From assembly GCF_031877795.1 (NCBI RefSeq), contig NC_133931.1, positions 136,624,621 through 136,688,620 on the forward strand: 64,000 bases of DNA, in the 5' to 3' direction. The position numbers and the translations under genes were made by a program. This DNA is from Strix aluco (lineage: Eukaryota > Chordata > Aves > Strigiformes > Strigidae). The number at the start of each line of letters is the position of its first letter. Positions within the stretch are counted from its first letter, which is position 1. Below the pieces are notes generated by a model, which was given only the letters and a program-made list of their open reading frames with translations, did no database searches and had not been told where the DNA came from. Shown here in pieces: positions 36,301 through 48,989 of this stretch.

Positions 36301-39300
36301 GACGAAAAACTGTTTTGTGAAAGACATCTCAAGAAGTTACATCAATTTGAATAAATGTACCTCACTTAGACATCTACAGGGTTTTTTGTTGTTACTTTAA
36401 AAGCTAAGTGTATTTATTAAAGAAAAACCCAACCCAAACCAAAAAACCCCACAAACAATCCAAAAAAGCATCTTCCCTTGCCCCTTGTTATTAAGATGGT
36501 ACAGAATTGTCCCCAGAGCTAAGGACACCTGAGGTTTTCCATGGTGGAAACAACTAAAATGTGGTGGACTTCTGCATGTTTACCATATTTCAGGTTGTAG
36601 GAAGTAGGTGCACATTTCTTTCCTCTTCCACAACCTCAAAACATCTTACTTTCTTCTGTTGGTGATTGTATTCTGTTAAACAGTTGCTTTTGATTGCTGT
36701 AGTTTGTTAGTGAAGTTACTGTGCTGTTAAGTGATCCTTCTGTATCACTGCCCTTTAGATACACTAGTTCTGTGTGGTCAGGTTGGTCTCGAGTCCACAT
36801 GGTGTCAGAAGGCTTTCTGCATCCCCATGTCAAGCACTCTGGCATGCTCTTATATGTACAAATTTCACCTTGTAGTCAAGAAGGAAATTTCAGGAGTGGC
36901 TTAAAATAATGTGTCTCAAGTCTGTTTCTTTATAAAGTCAAAGTTCTTGCATGGTGAGTCAAAGCTAAGAAGTGATTTAAGGCGGTGTTGCTTCTCAGCT
37001 GTGTGGTGCTACCTGCCTGTACTGAAGTGGATTAGCAGTCCTCAAAGTCAAGCAGGTTAGCTTAAATCACTGCTGGAGTATTTATTTCGTGTGTGTAAGA
37101 TACTTTCTGAAAGTGGCTTAAGGCAAGCTTTTTATTTTTAAGAGACTAGGATAAATCGGGCAGGTGTCTGCTGACAGTAAAGAAAGACTTTGTATGTTGT
37201 CCTGGTATTATTTCACTCCGTTTTGATGCTAAGTGCCCATGCATGTGTGCATTCAGTGGTGAAAAATATAAAGTGGAATATAGGACAACAGCTCTTTGTG
37301 TGGGTGCAGGTTAGTGTGAGTTCAGCATCTGGAGCACAACTGGATGATCATTTAGGCATAGCCTGTGTTCCCTATGCACACTAAAGGAAAAATCCCTTTT
37401 GCCTCTAGCTTTGCTCCTTATATGATGAATTGATAATCACTTAAATACTTCACTGCAATAAGGAAGAACATTTATAATGAGTCTTCTCAGGGTTTTGGTG
37501 AAGTGGCTAGATTAAAGGGATAAAAGCAGAGTTTGTATGATCACTTTTTTAATGTTAGGGGTATGATTTTTGTTTTTAGAGGTATACTGAGAAATAAGGA
37601 GAGGCTTGCAGAATCTAAAATGAAGTAGCTGTGCTGTGTGTGTATCAATACCCTAGAAACAAAATTTAACATGTTGCTTATTAATTATTCTTTCATCCAT
37701 TTCACTAAGAATTCCTGTGGTTTAAAGTATGTGTTTTTTTCCCTCTTGCTTATTGGACAGCATTCTGCAATTACAGAAGAAAGTTTCTGCTCAAAATTAG
37801 TTTAGAATTGGTTTCTTATGTTGTATGCAAGTGATTCTGGCAAGCACAGCAATAACAAAATAATTAAGATTTTTTTCCAGTAAGTTTGCATTTCCTAATT
37901 TTACTTTGTAATATAATTAACACACATTCCTTGGCATAACATAGCTTAAATTTGCAATGCACCCATTGTCATCAGATAAAATATATTCTTTGATATAATG
38001 TATTTTTCATGTGATGTCTGCTGTTCTATCATACTGTGTATTGGAGAGAACAGACTGCATGTGCTTCCTGTGCTGGAGAGTATAGCTTAAGATAAGATGT
38101 ACAGATGGGAAAGACAAGTAAAGTGGGAGACAATGTATTTATTCTGTCACATTGAGAAGGGCTGCAACATATTACAGTCTAGTGGATATAGAAAGCCTTT
38201 CTGTGAAGTGTTAAGTGGTAGTCTGAAACAGAAACCTGAAAGTACAAAACTGGTTAAAATTCAACACGCTGAGGCCAGGATAATACAGCGGATCTGGCCT
38301 GACTTGCTTTTATTTCAGACTGTTACTATATTTACCTGCCTTGTCTAATGCGGCTTTCCTCATGTATTTTTTGAAAGTGTGACTTCCCTTTCATGTTACC
38401 TTCTTTCCTTGCTCCCCCTGATGCTCCTGACTCCCAAGTCAGGAAAAGCTACAGCCCTCCAGGGCAGGGCAGTGGAGTCAGGCTGCACTCACTGCTTTCA
38501 AGTGTTTATGTTGATGCCATATAGGAATTTACTGTTGCCAGCAGCTTCTGGTGGGTTTGACTAGTCTTATTTGATTCATGACTCTGTCTTGAGCCATTTT
38601 TGCACTCCCAAGGTAGAAAGCACCCCATAGTTTGAGAGAGATTGTTTGTGGTTTTTTTTAGAACACATCTGACTTCGGTGTGAAGAAGTTAAATGAAGGT
38701 TCCATCACATCTCTTGGTGATTCTTCTAGCAGATATATCATCCTGTTAAAATGTAATTTAGATGTAAATTTGCTTGGTTTCCAGCCTTGCAAGTTATGTC
38801 ATTCTCAGTCTGATTAACTTTTCTGTATTTGGTATTTCTACCATGCATATGAATTCATTTTCACATTTTTGAATGAGCTGCTTTGAATCTTATCTGAGAG
38901 TTGGTGGAAAAAAAATAATTGGAAAAAACCCCCCACAAACAAATGAGTTATGTTTTCGTTTTGTACTTGTCTTCCCCCCTGGCCCCAATCCAAAATTATT
39001 ACAAAATGTGAACCTTAGAATTATATGGTTATTTCGGTATCAGACCGTCATACCATTCAAGTTATTTCCTAATCATGCTTGTTCTTCCACACTGCTCTAC
39101 TTACCTCTTCCCTTCCCCCTCTCCCTGCACCTAAACATTTCCCCTCCACCTCCAATCCCCTGAGATTCATACTGAGCATTTGTGGCTGTCTGCTACAGGC
39201 TATTTTAGCCTGTATTTTACATAACAGAACATAAGTAGGGATTTAGGCTTTGGAGTCCTAAATTCTGATCCTTAAAAATGATGATTAAAGCCACGTAGCT

Positions 39301-39973
39301 GTGACATCACCTTAAATCTCAAAATATGTATGTTTTCATTGTTACATCCTCATTCTTAACTTGCTCAGAAACGTTTTATTTTTAGGAGTGCTGTGTCACT
39401 AGGCTCATCATGCAGCTAGGCAGCCCTGTACCCCTATGGACTGATACAATTGACATTTAATGTATTCCAAACGGAACATCTAAATTTGAAAATTCTCTTT
39501 ATATCACAAAGAAAGAACTTAATATGTCAATATATTTGTAGGATAAAGAGGAGAAACAGGTTAAAAATACTGGTAATCAATGTATTCTTCAGATTTTCTT
39601 TTCCTGTTGCACTGCAGTATTTCAGTGATTAATGTTAATCATTTAGAACTCCCTTTGCAAGAAAGAGAAATAAGTTTACCTCTTCTTCTCTGCCCTGTAT
39701 GTATTATTTAATCAAAGGCATATAGAAAGTCAATGTAGGAGCCTCTTACGATCCACAAAGCTGTTGTAAAATATCTTGAAAACCCTGTCCCAGTATGCAG
39801 AGCATTTGTCTTTTTCTCTATAGCCATTGTTAATAGGGAGATTAGTTTTAAGCATACTCTTTTGGGATTTGCTCTGGGTACCTGTTGCAGTGAATATTCT
39901 CTTGTTTGCAAGATTAGAACCTAAAATATAATTTATCCTATGCTAACCACGTAGGTGTTCTGAAGATTGACAT

Positions 39974-40509
39974 TGTCAGGGTTGGTATTGTTGAAGGTTA
40001 AACTCTTAGGACAATGTAGCAATATTATGCTTAGGTCAAGAAAGATGTTCTTTGTGTATGTTAAAGCCAAAGGCATCCCTAATCAGGAGAACAAATAGAT
40101 AGCCTTCTTTGAGCAAGGACATCCCAGAGCAATTAGACCTTGAAGAGGATACACTCAACTTGGCAAGCAAACTCAAGGTCCATGTATCCTTAGCTGAACT
40201 ACCCTCACTATAATACTAAAATCATGCCTATAGGTCAAGAAGACCCTTGCCCAGGTGAAGACCCTTCCCCTGAGCATGTGTAGTAGTAGAAGTATTGTCA
40301 GCAGTATTATAACTGTGTGTAAATTACTAACCAATCATCACAGAATCATAAATTACTAACTCTGAAAGTTTCGTGTGTAAATACAGCGTGAAAATGTTGT
40401 GCTTGATTTGTGGGAAAACACGAAGCACCTAGGCTTGCGCAACCCTAAAATAAATGAGCAACATCTCTCTGGAGTGTGTGATTATTGACCTGTTGCACAC
40501 TGAGCAACA
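39974..40509 (+). mobile_element. Probable solo LTR in AHR intron 2, sense orientation
   Basis: The element has promoter-like order over about 530 bp: a CCAAT box (40,331-40,335), a TATA-like GTAAATAC (40,377-40,384), an AATAAA signal (40,449-40,454), then a GT-rich stretch and a CA-ended tail near 40,506-40,509. The 5' edge is uncertain: TG starts at 39,974 or 39,989. A weak candidate target duplication is TGACAT before 39,974 and ACACAT after 40,506 (four of six bases). No primer-binding site or viral ORF follows. I infer an LTR from this layout and cannot name the family. Confidence 0.5.
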
Positions 40510-40944
40510 CATCTGCTTTTCGGACAACAGTATGACATTCAAACCCAGAACAAGTAAAAAGATAAAAAGCCTGGCCTCAGGAAGTACCACTGCTTCTCTG
40601 ACACTGTGTGTTCCAAATCTTGTAATCTTTGTTAACGTTTTTATTAATAAACTGTAGCACCTAAAGATAATGAGATTTGGAGCTTTTTGGTTTTGTAATA
40701 CAAATCACAGTAGCTGTTGATCCCTTCTGCAAAGACAGTTTGTAGAAGTATTAATTAGAGGTAGCACCAGGCTTTGAACATCCATCTTCCATAGGCTTTG
40801 TGATTCATCCATTTGAATTTGTACAAGTATAGTTTGCTTGACTACAACCTTAAAAATATGTCCTGGTAATTTAAGACTTCAGTATGAATATACTTTAAAA
40901 ATGTGTACAAATAATCTATTAGTACTGGAATAGCTTTTAATGCT

Positions 40945-40967
40945 GTGCGTGCCTTCATGACTCAGCA
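40945..40967 (+). promoter_or_regulatory. Adjacent XRE core and ARE/AP-1 core in intron 2
   Basis: GTGCGTGC (40,945-40,952) matches the AHR/ARNT core (T/G)NGCGTG(A/C). Five bases later TGACTCAGCA (40,958-40,967) matches the antioxidant response element / small-Maf half-site TGACNNNGCA and includes a perfect AP-1 heptamer TGACTCA. A close pairing of these elements is the arrangement known for the AHR-NRF2 target NQO1. Function here is inference. Confidence 0.4.
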
Positions 40968-41239
40968 GCTTTCCTCCTGTGTGTGCTTGTTGATAGGAGA
41001 AATGCCCTAGCTTTTCCTGTTTGACGTTATCTGTGTTCTGATAAGGAAATAAGACTTGCTTGTATGACTGAGTTCTGTAGATGTTTACAGTTCTAGCCAG
41101 TTATAACACTGTTTATTTTTCCCGAGTAAACAAAAACTTTAGGTCTGTTAAAACAGTTTCTGCTCCATACATGCTTTGATAGAGCACTAACTAGTTAAAG
41201 AATGATTGCTTTGTGAATCGTTTTGGAAATCTAGCTAGA

Positions 41240-41262
41240 TAACTAGAAGCTAATTCTAGTTA
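41240..41262. repeat. Inverted repeat, 9-bp arms, 5-base loop, in intron 2
   Basis: TAACTAGAA (41,240-41,248) and TTCTAGTTA (41,254-41,262) are exact reverse complements around GCTAA. It lies in a CTAG-rich patch. Confidence 0.8.
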
Positions 41263-42918
41263 CCAGAGCTCTGTGGTTGTAAGTGATTAATTTTAATTAC
41301 TTTTTAAGAGAATATGAAAAACGTAAAAGAAATAACCAATTTCAAAAGTGCTCTTCAGAGTTTCAGATGATGTATTCATAAATGTTTCCTGGGAAAAGCC
41401 TTCCGGGAGTTCCTGCACCTTAGTGCAGTGGTGGACTGTCCAAGCTGTATGTTTTAACAAGCATTATGTTAATGATAAATCTTACCATAGTTATTCTAGA
41501 AACTTAAATGAAGTAAACTGTAAGAACTTGAATAGTTATCTGAAACTGCCTTAAGAAAATGTAGGTTTGTTGTTTGCCAGCTGTGAACGTTAAAGGGGAC
41601 ATACAAATAGGAATTAGTCGCCCTCAGTGATGCATACTAAACTCTGTTTCTAATTGAACAGAGAGATGCTCATTTTTTTCCACTGAATAATTGCCTCTTG
41701 AAATTCAACCCATATGCCTTTTGAATTGCTCTGTACCGCACACTTTATGCATGGCATCATATAACATCTAATAAGCTGAAAGACGTACATACTTGGCCCC
41801 TCAAGACAAATTCTAACTGATTGCATAAAGTAGGAATTTACTGGAGCAAGTCCATGGCCTGGCTGGTCAAATATTCTGACTCCCCCATCAGACTCCATTG
41901 TCATGTCTTCAGTGGTACAATTCCTGTGGGCCAGCACAAGACACTAGCTTTTTGTACTGAAGTATTCAGTTTCAGTGAATTCACTTTTGCCTCTTGGTGT
42001 CTACATCAGTTACAAACTGAAGGATGATGTCTTTCCTTTATTGATTTTTTTTTTTTTTTTTTCTTCAGTGTGCCACATATTTTGCCTGTTTGGAGGAAAA
42101 GAAAAGAGTAGCTTCCAGTCTTCTCCTCGTTTATATCATTTGTTGTTTGGTGTACTCTTATTAGAGAACAAAAGGTGCCTGGAGCAAACAATCCCAATCT
42201 TTTCTTCTTGTCGTCATAACTGCTCTTAATTTCGCTTTGATACCATCATGCTCTGTATGGTGCTATATGTAGTATCTTACCAGAGACCAGGCTGTTGATT
42301 TGATCACATTAAAGAATGTTGAAATGCACCTGGCGTCATACAGCACACTGATACTGAAGGCTTTTGTTAATATGCTTTCTTGACCTATTTAATGGGAAAC
42401 TTTGTAGACAGGTGAAGCCTAATATATATAATTTTGTGTTTTGTAGCTGATTCTTCAGAAGGATAGCAATGCAGATATGAATTTCTGGTCAGTATGTTAA
42501 TCAGGTGGTATAAATGCTAATGAGTTATACCTAGTCATGTAGAAGGAAAAAAAAGTTGCCTCTCTTCATGCACCCCATCAGCATTTGAAGGTAGAATGCA
42601 AGGCTTATGCTCTCCTGCAGAAAGGGTTTGAGCCCCGTGGCTGTAAGAGTTTTTAGGGATGTATCAGCCTGTGTATTTCTGCAGTGTCCCTCTTTCCTCT
42701 GCTTGTCTCAAGCTGTATCAGCTGACTGCGGGCCCTCTGCTGCAGTGCTTGCAGTTACTTATCTTCAGTGTTAGGGGCGTCAGCTACCCTGAATCCCTCA
42801 GTGTTTCTTGTAACATGGATGTACTACTCTGAAATGGCTACTGCCCCAGTTAAGTGAAGAAGTTTTTCCTCAGCTTTTACCCCGTGAGAATACTAGTCTT
42901 ATTCATCTGTAGACTGTG

Positions 42919-43071
42919 GGCAAATTGTGCCTGACAAAACTGACTGCCTTTTATGAAGGATATCTGGTTTTGTGAACAATGGGGGAGCAGTGGATCTTGT
43001 TTCTCTTGACTTTAACAAGATCTTCAGTGTTGACTCTCATTGGTTTTGTATCACCAAGCTGGTGAGTTAGG
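42919..43071 (+). mobile_element. CR1 LINE relic, reverse-transcriptase segment
   Basis: The sequence is recognisably the CR1 ORF2 stretch encoding the LIAFYDG...GRAVDVVYLDFSKAFDTVSH...KL block, with the right order of words (TGCCTTTTATGAAGG, GGGGGAGCAGTGGATCTTG, CTTGACTTTAACAAG, ACCAAGCTGGTGAG). It is riddled with substitutions, at least one frame change and stops, so it is an old dead copy. It lies in AHR intron 2 in the sense orientation. Confidence 0.75.
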
Positions 43072-43524
43072 GTCTCTACAGAGCATCCCTCCAGTTCTGT
43101 CTCAAGTGATCCATTCCTCTTCCCCTGTGTAGTACAATTGAGGTCTAACTGTGTCGACCTCAACAGCAACCAGTGAAGTGCAGAGGGTGACTGCAAGGGA
43201 CAAGGAAGGACTCATCTTTCAGACTCGGAACATGCATATGGCTTTAACAGGATATGTTCATGGGCCTTGACAGTGAAATAAGCGGGGAGTAAGTCCCATA
43301 TCCCGAGTAGAGAAAAGACAGTCTTGGGCTGGAAAGGAAGCAACCCTCCAAAGGTCCACTTGACTCCCTTGATACGCTTCAATCATTGCAGAAAGTCTTC
43401 TGTTAAATTGCTGAAAAGTTTTGAGTTGGCATAAAAAGACAACTTCACATCTTTTGGTGGAATGTATGTTCTTTTTCTTCAATTTAAAGAAGAGATATTT
43501 TGGTTAGAAAGTGCTTATATAGCA

Positions 43525-43590
43525 AGGGCTGGACTTGAATGGTCTCGTAAAGAAACCTTCCAAACCCACCTCCATACCCTTCTAATGTAA
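43525..43590 (+). mobile_element. CR1 LINE relic, 3' end
   Basis: GGGCTGGACTTGAATGGTCT followed by CCTTCCAAACCCACC and a decayed TTCTAATG tail corresponds to the CR1 3' terminus (GGCTGGACTTGATGATCT..CCTTCCAACC..ATTCTATGATTC). It is probably the same insertion as the RT segment 450 bp upstream, with internal material deleted or eroded. The terminal 8-bp microsatellite is no longer intact. Confidence 0.65.
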
Positions 43591-44141
43591 TAGTGGCAAA
43601 ACTCAACATCGCGTCTTACTAGTAGAATAATTAAACTGTCCTGTTTCATACATGGAATGTAATTGACTATTTCCTTTTTTTCAGTTAAAATCATAGAGAG
43701 ATTCCCCAGGTAAAAATTCTATGAAGTTGCTGTTGAGCCATCAGTTGGGTGAAGCCAAAGTTAAGGCATTGTTTCAGTAGGAAAAAAAAAAAAAGTACAG
43801 ATTTGAGTTAATCATTGAGTACCAGGTCCAATTTTGAGTGAGATGAGTTCCTCACTGAAACTGATAGGTGAGAAAATAACTGTGAACTGTAGAAGGAGTC
43901 TAAAAATCACTTTGGATTCCTAGGTTTTATAATAAAAAAATACTATTGATGTATAAAACTGAGCACAGATTTATTATGGTAAGATATTGTTTTAGCACAG
44001 AGTTCCACCATTTGTTTCAGAATTTGTGATTTAATTAAAAAAAATCTGTGGTATTAACTGTCACTTTCTACTTGCTATTAACTTTTCTTTACAAATCAAA
44101 GTATAACAAATGGATGATGATTTTTAAACAATATGTAATGT

Positions 44142-44178
44142 CTAATTAGCTTTATGCATATAAACTTTCTGCATTGTT
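44142..44178 (+). promoter_or_regulatory. Homeodomain/POU/SOX motif group in intron 2
   Basis: CTAATTAG (palindromic homeodomain site, 44,142-44,149), ATGCATAT (POU-like, 44,154-44,161) and CATTGTT (SOX-like, 44,172-44,178) occur within 37 bp of AT-rich DNA. Such motifs are easy to find by chance here. The call only marks a candidate enhancer. Confidence 0.2.
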
Positions 44179-47100
44179 CTAACATATGGACAAATTAATA
44201 TACAGGAAAAGAAAATTCTGGTTTAGGAACAAAAGGTTCAAAAAAACAAAAAATATGGTAGGTAGGTACTTCCTTGCATCTAGGCTTAACTTCCCATAGA
44301 TCTCATTCCAAAGTAAATCACTTCACTTTCTTGACTTTTCATCCCTCACCTCAAAAAATTTAGTAAGCTTTTTTTCTCCCCTTTTTGTGACTAAAGCAGT
44401 ATTGTATTAATAGGTCTGATGGTAAGTTACAACTTACAAGCATGCACCTCTCGCTGACATTTTTCTGTAGAAGCAAGGAAGATGTACCCAGACAAGCAAT
44501 TGAATGGGAAGTGCCTCAGAATAGATGCGGGTATGCCAGGATATGGTTTTGGTGATTCAGCAGGTGACTGTTTTCTCTGTGATAGTTATGGAACAAGAGT
44601 TCATTGCCTCCAAGTCGTGAAACCACAAGCAGTATAAGGTTTGGTATGTGGTGGTTAAGCTTCAAAGCCCAAGTGAGAGTTGACAAATTTGAACAACTGC
44701 ATGTTTCCTGAGATTTACTTTCTGTCTTAAAGTAAAGTTATATTCCCTATGTGTGTTTAAAAAAAAAAAAAAAATTAAAAAATCCTGAACTAAAATTCTG
44801 GCATCAGGTGACTAGTTAAAACTGGCTAGCTGTAAAATCACTGCACACTAATTGCTGTTCTGCTGCATTATAGCTATGTCATGTACAGTCATTCTTCAGG
44901 GTTGTTTTTTTCTCCACTCCAGGCTCTGCTTTAAGTTGAGGAGAACTACCACTGGTATATTAGAAGCACAGAAATTCCAAGAGAGCATATAGGGTCATTG
45001 ACCCTCTCAAAGACATAATAGTTTATAACTGATCCTACACTTCATGGTCCTGTAACCTTCTGCCAAATTCTTGCTCTCAAAAATGGCTGCTTGGTTTTCA
45101 GCTCCCATATAAGTCTCATTCTGCCTCCCTTTTACATTCTCCCAGTCTGGAGACTGATGGGGGTAATTCTGAGCAAGAAGCACATGCGTGCTTGTAGACT
45201 TTAAGGGAATGAACTTCTATTGCATAGTGGTTGTGACAGCTTCTGACTCTTTGTTTTTTTCTTTTCTTCTCTTTTTCTTCCCCCCAACTTCCCCCACCCC
45301 AGCTCAGGAGCAGTGGCTCCTAATGCCCACCACACACATAAGACATTGAAGTGTCTTGCATAGCACAGTTTGGGAACATCTTTAGGTAGTGCAAGTGTTT
45401 GTGTGAACAGAGATTTGAATCTTCCAAATGCAATGACTGAACTCTTATTGTTGGAGGTAGGCACATATTGACTTAGTGTGGTGTTTCTGCAGTGATTAAT
45501 TAGCATGCTGTGAACTAAGTTCAGCATCACTCAGTCACTTAAGGGGAAAAAAAAATACACAACTGGGTTGCTGGTTTTTTCCTTCTACTTAAGAAAACAT
45601 AGCAGTGTGTTAAGTACCACTTTGTGGCAACTGAAGATATGTCCCCCATTTAAGGGAGACTACTGTATAAACACTTAGCATTCCATGCTTAATAATGCTG
45701 TTACTCTCTTTAAAAAGCAACATTTAAAAGGATAAGAACAAGCAAAAAACCTGAGTTCAGTTGTCCTGTGTAGCAGAGTTCAGTTGGTTTTAATCCATGT
45801 TGTGAGCAATTCAGTGGTGTATAATGGTTTTTCAGATCTTTAACAGAAGATTTTTTTAAAATTTATTTTAATCTTTCAATGGTCTTAAAAGAAACACCAA
45901 TCTGCTTCAACAAAAACAGTTCAGGGCTTGCTGAGCTGCATTTTGGGAATGAGTGAAAAGAAAGTATCCTATGAAAGTTGAGGAAATCTTGTACACAATC
46001 TGGTTAAACTCCAAGTTCTTGGGTTACGTGGATGTTTTAAAACAGGTTTTTGTACCTTTATGGTATATATGTTAGGCAAATCTAGTAAAATCTAATGTCT
46101 TCGTTCTGTGAAGTGCTATTAAAACCAGTGTGCTGCTTCAATGTCATAACTTCAGCCACGTTTAAGAATGCCATATATGGGTGTGATATTGTAGGCAAAA
46201 GAATTAGATTACTCTGCAACTTACATTTTGCAAAGCATTCTGCTCTAAGCATGCAGCAGGCATTTTTGTGTAAGCCAATAGGGTTGATTAACATCATCTG
46301 CCATGTAACTAACTCAATAAACTATCCCTCTTCTGGTGTCTCACATGGAGGACTAAAATATTATGCAAAGTATTGAAAGTTGAATTAATTCTACAGATGT
46401 GGGGAAAAAACCCCAATTCATTACTTTTGGTCATCATTTTTCTGTAGTTGCTAATACAACTTTACTGTTTGGTAGCAGTAAATTTCATAGATGGTAGCAG
46501 CTGTAACTTCAGGAGTGAGATTTAACCAACAGTTTATAGATTTCTTGGGGTGGGGGAAGAAAACAGACAGTAAGAGTTCAGGCATTAAACTGCTAATGCT
46601 CATGCTAGTTTTCCATTTTAGTGGGTCTAGCACTAGAATGTTTTTTTTTCCAGACTTGTGACATTTCTGGTACTTTAAAAGTCAAGAGATCTCTGTCAAG
46701 AAATTTTTGAGGATAAACTGCTGATATTATGAGATTTGTATATTTGAGCTGAATTAGGAAAAGTTTAGCAGAACACTGTCAGCAGACATTCCAATTACAT
46801 TTAGTCTGATTTGTATATTTTGAAAACGTTTAAAAACCAGCACTTAAATATTTAACTGACTTCAGAATTCAAGAACAAATTAGACATTTGCTTCTCTCAA
46901 ACCATGTCAGAAGAAAAGGATACTAGGCAGTTTCTGTTCATGATAAGTTATGATTTTGTGTTGCTCTTTTAACATTTTTGCATTAGTGATACAGAAAACA
47001 CCACTGAGAAAATGTTTGGGTTTTTTTTAAAAAAATGGCTAATTGCCTGGACTGTGTTGTTGTGCAAGGTGGTTTCTTTCTCAGACACAACTTCTGCTTG

Positions 47101-48943
47101 CTTAATTGAAAGTGCTTGTGGTAGTGAGAACAAGCTTAAAAAAACCCCACCCCATCTTGTTTTGCTGTACAGGCCAAGTAAAAGGTTAACTTTTGTAAAC
47201 AATAAAAGGCCTTGATTGTAAAGAAAAAAACATTTGAGAGGACCTGTGTGTGCAAGCAGATCACCCCTCACCAAATAGATTTGAGCTGCCTGCTCATAAA
47301 ATGTGATTTAGTGTATGATTTGGTGTATGTTCAGAATCAAAAGTTGGGGCAAAATTTCAAGAAGTGATGAATGCATGAAATAGATCAGTTGTTGTATCTT
47401 TGACCTCTTCAGTAAATATTTTTCCAGTAAAAATAGAATGTAAAAAATAAAAAGAGTTGGAGCCAAGACTGGATAAAAGCAGAGGACACTTCTACAAAAT
47501 CATTAGGATGCTTGGTTAGAGAATTAAATAAAACACATACCTGGTTAAAGAGGGACAAAGCTATAAAATCTTTGTATATAAATGAGAAGTTTAAAAGCAC
47601 AGTTAGACTAAAAAATGAAAACATTTTACATTAAGCAATAAGGAATCCTGGAAAAAGATGGAATGGTGGAATATTATAATAACTATTAAAGGAAAAAATA
47701 ATTCAAAGAGTTGGATTACCAATAATGTAAAAATTGTAATAAGCTTTACACTGTCTTTTCTAATTTAAGAGATGAAAGTATGAGATATTAATGACAGAAG
47801 AGGAAGTATCTGAGCAGGCAAACTTTTAAAAAATAATATGACATCAGGTTCTACGTGTTATGTGTGCAAGAACACTGGAGGAATCTTATAAGCTTTTTTC
47901 TTGCAGGATTTGAATCTGTCTGAATTAGACCAAAGTGGAAGAACGTGACAAAACTTGCACAAAATGGGGAAACATGGCTGTGTTTGAGAGGAACCTTGGC
48001 AAGTGTTTCTATTCCACACCTCCCAACTTCAAATTACTTTGCTGTCATATATTACCTGCAATATCTATTCCAGTCTATGTTTGCTAGTGCAAAGGAGATG
48101 TATTTTTGGTGCTACCATTTCGTTACGTTTCCATTCATCAGTTCAAGTAGCAGTGCTGAAGAGCAGCTTGCACTGTGAAATGAATCTCATCTCTGGAACA
48201 ATATGGCTCAAATGAGCCACTACATCTATGTACAAAGTCATGTTTTGGGGAGGGCTATTACATTTTATACATAGTGTCTCCATTAAAAAATAGAATGAAA
48301 GCTATCTGAACTGCAAGTGTGGGGACAGATTGTTTGATGTCTTTTTGTGCCTTCCTCTAACTGAGGTCTTATACCTGACTCTTAGTGACTAACCTGGTGA
48401 TAAGCAGCTAAGACTCTTTCTCATTTTTAGCCCTTCACCTTATTTTCCCAGTTTAAGCTCCTAAGTGTCCTGGGAAGGAATATAGCCATGTTCATATTTA
48501 CCTCTTCTCTCCCAGGAAACCCATATGTAAATTACTTTATAATCTCTTGGAAAGGAACATAAATGGGAATGAACAGGGAGGGAAGGTGATATCACGTGGA
48601 AGGGGGCAGATTCAAATGATATACTGTTAGATGATTATAACTGTTCAGAGTCTTAGAGAAAATGGCCTTTGCAGAATCTTTCAGTACTGTTCAAAATCTT
48701 GTGCAGCTTGAAACTTCATGAGGTTCTATCTGTGTGAAATCCTACAGGAAAAGATGTCTCTTTTCTAATTTGGTAATGGCCCCCAAGCCTACAGTTGCTC
48801 TCTCTCGTAAAGTGGGTCACATTCCTTTCAGGATGAAAATAAAACACGGGGAATTTACACTGTATGTAAATATTTTCATACTTGAGGTATCTTTCAAGTA
48901 TTCTGAAGATTCTTTGGCTGCATTAGCCCACCCCATACCAACA

Positions 48944-48989
48944 GCCATATTAAAGTAAATGTCAAATTAGGGCCATATTAAATTAAATG
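48944..48989. repeat. Imperfect direct repeat, 28-bp spacing, in intron 2
   Basis: GCCATATTAAAGTAAATG (48,944-48,961) recurs as GCCATATTAAATTAAATG (48,972-48,989), 17 of 18 bases identical. Confidence 0.75.

Noticed and set aside
42040..42120. T run with TTCAG acceptor in intron 2 as a possible AHR exon 3
   Set aside because: The following sequence has no similarity to AHR and does not start with the expected split valine codon.
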